This document shows, one piece after another, positions 1-3,234 of a stretch of DNA of 6,463 bases. Made by a program: the position numbers and the translations under genes. Location: assembly GCA_965602635.1 (NCBI GenBank), contig CBFCZU010000240.1, positions 1 to 6,463 of the forward strand. Direction: 5' to 3'. Positions within the stretch are counted from its first letter, which is position 1. Each line of letters opens with the position of its first letter. Origin of the DNA: CBFCZU01 sp965602635. Its GTDB lineage: Bacteria > Planctomycetota > Phycisphaerae > SM23-33. The notes under the pieces were generated by a model that was not told the origin of the DNA, did not search any database, and saw only the letters and a program-made list of their open reading frames with translations.

Positions 1-39
1 GATGCCGTAGTACTTCCACATGTCCATGCCCAGGTCCAT
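1..39 (-). CDS. 5' end of a probable SAM-dependent methyltransferase (partial)
   Basis: Only the first 13 codons are in the window, read leftward off the edge: MDLGMDMWKYYGI. The ATG at 39 is preceded by AGAAAGGA (54 to 47) with a 7-nt spacer, a good ribosome binding site. Further upstream are an extended -10 promoter and a structured leader, so this is a real gene start. The MDMWKYYGI opening resembles, from memory, class I SAM-dependent methyltransferases that begin 'MWKYFDITHRDH...'. Thirteen residues cannot prove this, and no SAM-binding motif is visible. An in-frame ATG at 69 would add ten residues (MGNPGRKDPT), but it lies inside the conserved leader motif and has no ribosome binding site, so 39 is preferred. 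The gene is divergent from the beta-helix gene at 488 and shares a related promoter and leader with it. Confidence 0.5.
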   Translation of the reverse strand, partial: MDLGMDMWKYYGI

Positions 40-46
40 GGTCGGG

Positions 47-54
47 TCCTTTCT
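47..54 (-). promoter_or_regulatory. Ribosome binding site of the methyltransferase-like gene
   Basis: AGAAAGGA on the minus strand, 7 nt before the ATG at 39. It decides that start over the in-frame ATG at 69. Confidence 0.6.
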
Positions 55-69
55 ACCGGGATTTCCCAT
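55..69 (-). promoter_or_regulatory. Conserved leader motif, copy 1 (ATGGGAAATCCCGGT)
   Basis: This 15-mer (69 to 55, minus strand) is identical to 3191-3205 in front of the DUF4091 gene, and its 11-base core matches 419-429 in front of the beta-helix gene. The core (66 to 56) begins 48 nt after the first base of the -10 box and ends 16 nt before the ATG at 39. It contains a short dyad, GGGA-AA-TCCC, so a protein operator or an RNA element are both possible. Confidence 0.55.
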
Positions 70-79
70 ATGACGTGCA

Positions 80-98
80 GCCCACGGCCGTCTCGGGC
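80..98 (-). promoter_or_regulatory. Leader hairpin, copy A (imperfect)
   Basis: On the minus strand, GCCCGAGACGGCCGTGGGC can fold with four outer G-C pairs, a G-U pair, an A-G mismatch, another G-C pair and an A-C mismatch around the loop CGG. It sits at the same offset from the -10 as the perfect hairpin at 387-405. The fourth pair is C-G here and G-C there, a compensatory change. Confidence 0.35.
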
Positions 99-108
99 CT
101 TCTCAACG

Positions 109-136
109 ATTCTATCACAGTCCGAGAGATCGACAA
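109..136 (-). promoter_or_regulatory. Sigma70-type promoter with extended -10 for the methyltransferase-like gene
   Basis: On the minus strand, TTGTCG (136 to 131) is followed after 16 nt by TAGAAT (114 to 109). TGA immediately upstream of the -10 makes an extended -10 (TGnTAnAAT). The predicted transcript start is near 102, giving a leader of about 60 nt. The same -10, extension and 16-nt spacing recur at 349-376 in front of the beta-helix gene, which strengthens both calls. Confidence 0.55.
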
Positions 137-138
137 GC

Positions 139-346
139 CTTCTCCCGGCTCCCGAGGGCGGGCATTTGCCTGCAATAGGGCCGTGATCGGCTCGATCAAC
201 CGGCCGCTGGAGTCCGAGTACGAGATGCAGGGACTGCTGATGGGTAGGCCTATCTCCGTACCTACGAGGCTACCGGGCAGGAGGACATCACGATGACCCG
301 TGCGTCACGCCGCCGCTTCTGTCCGCTCTCCACGGGCCAGAACTGT
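139..346. other. Intergenic stretch between the two divergent leaders
   Basis: Between the two homologous promoter/leader blocks I see no convincing gene. Open frames here are short and lack homology I can recognise. The only point of note is a short reading frame behind a perfect AGGAGG at 279-284 (listed separately). A longer frame-2 opening (248-370) begins AYLRTYEATGQEDI and looks protein-like, so part of this stretch may be the decayed end of an old gene. Confidence 0.4.
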
Positions 347-370
347 GCTTGCTGGTCTCGGGAATCGTGA
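293..370 (+). CDS. Possible 25-residue small protein or gene remnant
   Basis: ATG at 293 follows AGGAGG (279-284) with an 8-nt spacer, one of the best ribosome binding sites in the window. The product would be 25 residues, starting MTRASRRRFCPLS and ending CACWSRES, with three cysteines and a basic N-terminal half. The same frame is open back to 248 and gives AYLRTYEATGQEDI before the ATG, so this could equally be the tail of a decayed larger gene. Its TGA at 368-370 overlaps the extended -10 of the beta-helix promoter. I recognise no family. Short AUG frames behind a chance purine run are common, so confidence is low. Confidence 0.2.
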   Translation: MTRASRRRFCPLSTGQNCACWSRES

Positions 371-376
371 TAGAAT
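349..376 (+). promoter_or_regulatory. Sigma70-type promoter with extended -10 for the beta-helix gene
   Basis: TTGCTG (349-354), a 16-nt spacer, then TAGAAT (371-376) with TGA directly upstream (368-370). The predicted transcript start is near 383, leaving a leader of about 105 nt that contains two perfect hairpins and the conserved motif. Confidence 0.55.
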
Positions 377-386
377 CGTCAGAAAG

Positions 387-405
387 GCCGACGACGGTCG
401 TCGGC
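387..405 (+). promoter_or_regulatory. Perfect leader hairpin, copy B
   Basis: GCCGACGA, loop CGG, TCGTCGGC: an 8-bp perfect stem. It lies at or just after the predicted transcript start, so it would be the 5'-terminal structure of the mRNA. Such structures can stabilise a transcript or act in regulation. The related structure at 80-98 keeps the outer stem through one compensatory change. Confidence 0.5.
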
Positions 406-418
406 GAGAAGCTATCCA

Positions 419-429
419 GGAAATCCCGG
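419..429 (+). promoter_or_regulatory. Conserved leader motif, copy 2 (GGAAATCCCGG)
   Basis: Identical over 11 bases to the motifs in front of the methyltransferase-like gene and the DUF4091 gene. It begins 48 nt after the first base of the -10 box, the same as copy 1, but ends 58 nt before the ATG at 488. The spacing is therefore fixed to the promoter and not to the start codon. Confidence 0.55.
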
Positions 430-447
430 AGTACAGGTCTACCGACG

Positions 448-465
448 GCCCGCGGCCGCGCGGGC
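448..465 (+). promoter_or_regulatory. GC-only hairpin just upstream of the ribosome binding site
   Basis: GCCCGCG, loop GCCG, CGCGGGC: a 7-bp perfect stem made only of G-C pairs, ending 10 nt before the AAGGAGG at 476. It could influence ribosome access to the beta-helix mRNA. In DNA this GC-rich, chance formation is also plausible. Confidence 0.35.
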
Positions 466-475
466 GGCCGGGGTG

Positions 476-482
476 AAGGAGG
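476..482 (+). promoter_or_regulatory. Ribosome binding site of the beta-helix gene
   Basis: AAGGAGG, 5 nt before the ATG at 488. It selects that ATG over the in-frame GTG at 473, which overlaps the site itself. Confidence 0.75.
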
Positions 483-487
483 TTGCC

Positions 488-2038
488 ATGCCCGCAGCGC
501 GTCCTGTCATCGCGGCTGTGTTGCTCGTGCTGGTCGGCACGCCGGCGGCGCCGGGGGCGGTGCACTACCTCACACCCGCCGACGACTGGTTCGATGTCCT
601 CAACGGGGCGGGGCTCCAGCCCGGCGACGAGGTGATCCTCGCCGCGGGCGTCTACTCCGACGTCCGGCGGATGAGCGTCCGCCATCAGGGCACCGAGGCG
701 GCGCCCATCGTCATCCGGGCCGCCGAAGGCGCCGTCGCCGTCATCACGCGACCCGACGCCAACCAGAACGTCATGAACATCGAGGGCGCCCGGTACCTCG
801 CCCTGCGCGACGTGGAGGTCACCGGCGGCAGCCACGGCATCCGCATCAACAAGAACGCCTCAGGCGATCAGGCGAAGTTCATCACCATCGAGCGCTGCCA
901 CGTGCACCACGTGGGCGGGCCGGCCATCACCTGCAACCAGGGCAACAACGTGTACGAGGGCATGGTCTTCCGCCGCAACCACATCCACCACACCTCCGGG
1001 TACGGGGAGGGCTTCTACCTCGGCAACGACAGCGGCACGTCGCCGTTCTTCGACGCGGTGGTGGAGAAGAACTACATCCATGACCTGCCCACGGGCGACG
1101 GGATCGAACTGAAGCAAGGCTGCTACAACACGATCGTGCGGGACAACGTGATCCACGACGTCCACCTGCCGGGCGTGATCGTCCACGGCGCCGCCGGCGG
1201 GGGGCGGAACCTCATCGAGCGGAACGTGATCTGGAACATCGACGACAACGGCATCCAGGCGACCGCCGACGCGGTGATCCGCAACAACCTGGTGTTCAAC
1301 ACGGGCGGGGACCTGTTCAACAGCCACGACAAGAGCGGCGCGGTGGTCGGCAACTTCGACCTGCTGCACAACACGTTCATCTCGGAGGCCGGCGGCATCG
1401 GCGTGCGGATCAGCGCCCCCGCCGGCGGGGTCATCTCCGGGCCCGTCAACGTCGCCAACAACGCCGTCCACGCCGACTCGCCGTTTCTGATCTACGCCGC
1501 GGGGGTCAACCGGACGGGCAACGTGGTGAGCACCGACCTGTCGGCCGACTTCGCCGACGCGGGTAACCACGACGCCTTCCCGATCCCCGGCTCGGCTCTG
1601 ATCGGCGCGGGCAACGTCGCCTACGTGGTGGTCGAGGATTTCAACGGCACGCCCCGGGGCGGGGTAGCCGACGCCGGGGCGTACCTCTACGACCCCAATG
1701 GCAATCCCGGCTGGGAGATTGCCCCGGGCTTCAAGGTGATCCCCATCCCAGCCGGCGACGCGAACGTAGATGGCTGCGTCGACGGCCTGGACTACGTCAT
1801 CTGGGGCAACAACTACCTGACGGGGACGATCTGGAAGCAGGCCAACTTCAACGACGACAGCATCACTGACGGCCTGGATTACATCATCTGGTCGAACAAC
1901 TACCTCGCCGGCTGCCCCGGGGTGCCCGGGGCCGTCCCCGAACCCGCCACGCTGTCGCTCCTGGCCGTCGGCTGGCTTGCGTTAATCCGGCGACGCTCAG
2001 CACAGGTGATTCGGCGGAAAGGACAAGCGTTAGCATGA
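488..2038 (+). CDS. Secreted right-handed beta-helix protein with dockerin-like repeats and PEP-CTERM tail
   Basis: 516 residues. Residues 1-24 are a signal peptide (hydrophobic VIAAVLLVLVG, likely cut after APGA). Residues about 25-95 are the N-terminal cap typical of this class (LQPGDEVILAAGVY, then QGTEAAPIVIRAAEG). About 100-330 are beta-helix coils with a period near 22-26, visible as ERCHVHH, RRNHIHH, EKNYIHD, RDNVIHD, ERNVIWN and RNNLVFN. The cap DFNGTPRGGVADAGAYLYD follows. Two dockerin-like calcium loops lie at about 423-442 (GDANVDGCVDGLDYVIW) and 453-472 (NFNDDSITDGLDYIIW). The tail VPEPATLSLLAVGWLALIRRR (483-503) is a PEP-CTERM signal, recognised by exosortase in known systems. 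The fold is shared by polysaccharide lyases and hydrolases. GIELKQG (Lys209) and IVHG (His233) recall the PL6 active-site region, but the Arg of the RHG motif is Val232, so activity is unproven. It is monocistronic, with its own promoter. Confidence 0.9.
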   Translation: MPAARPVIAAVLLVLVGTPAAPGAVHYLTPADDWFDVLNGAGLQPGDEVILAAGVYSDVRRMSVRHQGTEAAPIVIRAAEGAVAVITRPDANQNVMNIEGARYLALRDVEVTGGSHGIRINKNASGDQAKFITIERCHVHHVGGPAITCNQGNNVYEGMVFRRNHIHHTSGYGEGFYLGNDSGTSPFFDAVVEKNYIHDLPTGDGIELKQGCYNTIVRDNVIHDVHLPGVIVHGAAGGGRNLIERNVIWNIDDNGIQATADAVIRNNLVFNTGGDLFNSHDKSGAVVGNFDLLHNTFISEAGGIGVRISAPAGGVISGPVNVANNAVHADSPFLIYAAGVNRTGNVVSTDLSADFADAGNHDAFPIPGSALIGAGNVAYVVVEDFNGTPRGGVADAGAYLYDPNGNPGWEIAPGFKVIPIPAGDANVDGCVDGLDYVIWGNNYLTGTIWKQANFNDDSITDGLDYIIWSNNYLAGCPGVPGAVPEPATLSLLAVGWLALIRRRSAQVIRRKGQALA

Positions 2039-2091
2039 GGGGAAGAAGGGAGGTCCCCGCTCGTGCTCAGCGGCCATTGAACGCTGACAGC

Positions 2092-2126
2092 ACGGGGCCC
2101 GCCTTCGGTTGGAAGGCGAGCCCCGT
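2092..2126. terminator. Strong hairpin between convergent genes, probable bidirectional terminator
   Basis: ACGGGGCCCGCCTTC (2092-2106), loop GGTTG, GAAGGCGAGCCCCGT (2112-2126): 15 bp with one mismatch. It lies 53 nt after the beta-helix stop and 42 nt after the stop of the minus-strand repeat gene. No T-run follows on either side, so it is not a textbook intrinsic terminator, but its position between two converging genes supports a shared termination or RNA 3'-end role. Confidence 0.55.
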
Positions 2127-2168
2127 CCCGATGCTTGGCTCACGCCCCGGCAAGGCCGGCTCGGTATG

Positions 2169-2804
2169 TCAGAAGCGCAGCAGGGCCGAGAGGTTCAGCC
2201 CGGACCGGTTGGGGGTGCGCACCGTCTCGGTGACCCATCGCCCGGGGACCATGACGCGAACCTGGCGGGTCTCGTACCGCGGCGGCACGTAGACCTGCAC
2301 TCTCCGCGTTCCGTACTTGGCCGGCACCCAGACCTTCTCGACGCGGCTGGGGCTGGTTATGACCCTGTGGGCGTTGCCGCTGGAGTCGTACAGGACCTGC
2401 TCGACCGCCGGCACGTAGCGGGTCTCATAACGCCCCGGCTGGACGACGACCTGCTCGGTCCGCCACTCGTGATGGCCGGCCTCGACGAGCACGCGCTGGA
2501 TGCGGGTCTCGTAAGTGGCCGGGATCCACCGGCGGGTCGTCTGATTAGAGCTGCCCAGATTGACCGAGAAGCGCGTTTTGCCATTTGAGCTGCCGAAAGA
2601 GACTATCGTGCCGCCGCCCCGGAGGTTGTGCGGCATCGCCCGGGTATTAACGGTCCGGCTCCGTGCGACCCTCCGCGGGGCCTCGGCGGACTTCTTGGAG
2701 GACTTCTTGCTCTTGGCCGCGGCCGGCGACGACGACGCGAGAATTACCGCTGCCGACAGGAGGGCGACGCCGAGCATCCGTATCATTTTGGCCTTGCCGT
2801 TCAT
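2169..2804 (-). CDS. Exported basic protein of 'YETR' repeats, function unknown
   Basis: 211 residues from the ATG at 2804, which follows AAAGGAG (2818 to 2812) with a 7-nt spacer. This start gives a clean signal peptide, MNGKAKMIRMLGVALLSAAV continuing to ASSSPAAA (about residue 30). An upstream in-frame ATG at 2837 has a weaker GAGG and would bury the signal. Residues 31-56 are a Lys/Ser/Arg-rich linker (KSKKSSKKSAEAPRR). Residues 92-198 hold about six units of 13-18 residues patterned PxxYETRxVxVxV: IPATYETR, AGHHEWRTE, QPGRYETRY, VPAKYGTRR, PPRYETRQ and PGRWVTET. A 20-residue insertion (DSSGNAHRVIT...) separates units three and four. Alternating residues suggest beta strands. Similar tyrosine/valine-rich repeats (such as the YTV repeats) are common in planctomycete secreted proteins. 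No catalytic motif is seen. It is convergent with the beta-helix gene. Confidence 0.8.
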   Translation of the reverse strand: MNGKAKMIRMLGVALLSAAVILASSSPAAAKSKKSSKKSAEAPRRVARSRTVNTRAMPHNLRGGGTIVSFGSSNGKTRFSVNLGSSNQTTRRWIPATYETRIQRVLVEAGHHEWRTEQVVVQPGRYETRYVPAVEQVLYDSSGNAHRVITSPSRVEKVWVPAKYGTRRVQVYVPPRYETRQVRVMVPGRWVTETVRTPNRSGLNLSALLRF

Positions 2805-2811
2805 TGCTGGG

Positions 2812-2818
2812 CTCCTTT
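2812..2818 (-). promoter_or_regulatory. Ribosome binding site of the YETR-repeat gene
   Basis: AAAGGAG on the minus strand, 7 nt from the ATG at 2804. It is stronger than the GAGG before the alternative ATG at 2837 and fixes the start at the signal peptide. Confidence 0.65.
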
Positions 2819-2870
2819 CCTGGCTCTGTTCGCTCATGACCGTTTCCTCACTGAGTTGTACGGGTCGGGC

Positions 2871-2932
2871 GGTGCCCGCATCCCCGGGTACCACGTTCCG
2901 TCACGAAGAATCTTCGGCGGCGAAGTGCCGCC
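2871..2932. promoter_or_regulatory. Palindrome-rich stretch upstream of the YETR-repeat gene
   Basis: Three inverted repeats in 62 nt: GGTGCCCG/CGGGTACC with a 6-nt loop (2871-2892, one G-T pair); CGAAGA-A-TCTTCG (2904-2916, perfect with a single central base); and GGCGGC/GCCGCC with a 5-nt loop (2916-2932). They lie 67-128 nt upstream of the ATG at 2804, where a promoter and operator would be expected. No good -35/-10 pair was found with them. They could be operator sites or leftover terminator structure of a lost gene. Confidence 0.35.
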
Positions 2933-2978
2933 GCAGCCTCTCAATGGCCTTGTGCCTGGTGGCACCATTGATCGGCTC

Positions 2979-3065
2979 ATGTTGTTGCTCACGCTCTTGT
3001 CCTTTCCCACTCTTGGCCCTCCCTTGGCCATCGGCGGGCTTGCCTTGATCCGGCGTAGGCGGTGA
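2979..3065 (+). pseudogene. Orphan PEP-CTERM-like tail, remnant of a lost secreted protein gene
   Basis: The frame ending at TGA 3063-3065 reads PTLGPPLAIGGLALIRRRR, the transmembrane-plus-arginine end of a PEP-CTERM signal. At the DNA level the 33 bases from 3024 match the tail of the beta-helix gene at about 27 of 33 positions, including CTTGC and ATCCGGCG. The PEP motif itself is missing (SFPTLG in place of PEPATLG). The hydrophobic reading can begin at ATG 2979 (MLLLTLLSF), but this has no ribosome binding site, and the frame upstream is simply antisense to the YETR-repeat gene. The best explanation is the 3' scar of a deleted PEP-CTERM gene. A tiny membrane peptide is possible but less likely. 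Confidence 0.5.
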
Positions 3066-3081
3066 AATGACCAGTACTGAA

Positions 3082-3109
3082 TCCGTCCAGTCCACCCCGG
3101 CCGGACGGA
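3082..3109 (+). terminator. Weak inverted repeat after the PEP-CTERM remnant
   Basis: TCCGTCC (3082-3088) and GGACGGA (3103-3109) are perfectly complementary across a 14-nt loop, starting 17 nt after the remnant's stop codon. It may be the original terminator of the lost gene. There is no T-run and the loop is long. Confidence 0.25.
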
Positions 3110-3127
3110 GTTGATAGGCCGCCCGGT

Positions 3128-3156
3128 TTGTGGGGCCGAGGAGGGTGTGTTATTGC
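3128..3156 (+). promoter_or_regulatory. Candidate promoter of the DUF4091 gene
   Basis: TTGTGG (3128-3133), a 17-nt spacer, then TATTGC (3151-3156) with TG one base upstream (3148-3149), an extended -10 arrangement. The -10 match is only partial. It would place the transcript start near 3163 and the conserved motif about 30 nt into the leader, similar to the other two genes. An alternative pair, TTGTTA (3163-3168) with TGTTACAGA (3183-3191), is created by the tandem duplication but would start transcription inside the motif. Confidence 0.3.
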
Positions 3157-3193
3157 TTTCTCTTGTTACAGATGCTTTCTCTTGTTACAGATG
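3154..3193 (+). repeat. Perfect 19-bp tandem duplication in the DUF4091 leader
   Basis: TGCTTTCTCTTGTTACAGA occurs at 3154-3172 and again at 3173-3191 with no mismatch, followed by two more bases of the period. It lies directly against the conserved motif. The unit is AT- and pyrimidine-rich in a GC-rich region. It could double a protein-binding site, shift promoter-to-motif spacing or be a recent slippage event. Confidence 0.7.
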
Positions 3194-3205
3194 GGAAATC
3201 CCGGT
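3191..3205 (+). promoter_or_regulatory. Conserved leader motif, copy 3 (ATGGGAAATCCCGGT)
   Basis: Fifteen bases identical to the methyltransferase-like leader (69 to 55, minus strand), with the 11-base core also in the beta-helix leader. The core (3194-3204) ends 30 nt before the ATG at 3235. Its ATG opens a ten-codon frame (MGNPGPTQLR) that stops at 3221-3223. Since the beta-helix copy lacks this ATG, the motif is unlikely to work as a coding upstream ORF. Confidence 0.55.
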
Positions 3206-3222
3206 CCAACGCAACTGCGATG

Positions 3223-3230
3223 AAAGGAGG
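3223..3230 (+). promoter_or_regulatory. Ribosome binding site of the DUF4091 gene
   Basis: AAAGGAGG with a 4-nt spacer to the ATG at 3235. It sets that ATG as the start, ahead of in-frame ATGs at 3130, 3172 and 3220, none of which has a comparable site or yields a better signal peptide. Confidence 0.75.
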
Positions 3231-3234
3231 CTTC

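Larger units (their letters stand above)
56..138 (-). repeat. Promoter/leader homology block, copy A
   Basis: Read on the minus strand from 138 to 56, this aligns without gaps to 347-429 on the plus strand, about 57 of 83 positions identical by hand count. The best-conserved parts are GCTTG around the -35, GTGATAGAATCGT (118 to 106), the hairpin bases and GGAAATCCCGG at the 3' end. The two copies form an imperfect inverted repeat pointing outward into two divergent genes. They may be a duplicated promoter-leader cassette or members of one regulon. Confidence 0.6.
347..429 (+). repeat. Promoter/leader homology block, copy B
   Basis: Plus-strand partner of the block at 56-138. It contains the promoter (349-376), the perfect leader hairpin (387-405) and GGAAATCCCGG (419-429). 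Spacing from the -10 to every element matches copy A exactly, with no insertions or deletions over 83 nt. Outside it, similarity fades quickly on both sides. Confidence 0.6.

Noticed and set aside
56..429. Inverted 83-nt blocks as terminal inverted repeats of a small transposable element
   Set aside because: They coincide precisely with two outward promoters and leaders, one end lies close to a start codon, no target-site duplication is visible and no transposase is present. Not fully excluded.
305..835. Minus-strand open frame overlapping the beta-helix promoter and 5' end
   Set aside because: It has no ribosome binding site or domain and runs antisense to a well-supported gene and leader.
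860..1570. Long antisense open frame inside the beta-helix gene
   Set aside because: It is a shadow of GC-biased third codon positions: composition is dominated by V, D, H, R and P, it has no ribosome binding site, and the sense frame has clear domains.
2879..2894. Sigma54-like sequence TGGTACCCGGGGATGC on the minus strand upstream of the YETR-repeat gene
   Set aside because: The GG-to-GC spacing is one base too long and the -24 element deviates, so it does not fit the rigid sigma54 consensus.
2560..3048. Plus-strand open frames across the YETR-repeat gene
   Set aside because: Mostly antisense to a supported secreted gene. Only the final PEP-CTERM-like end in one frame is meaningful and is reported separately.
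3191..3223. Ten-codon upstream reading frame MGNPGPTQLR in the DUF4091 leader
   Set aside because: Its ATG belongs to the conserved motif, there is no ribosome binding site, and the beta-helix copy of the motif lacks the ATG.
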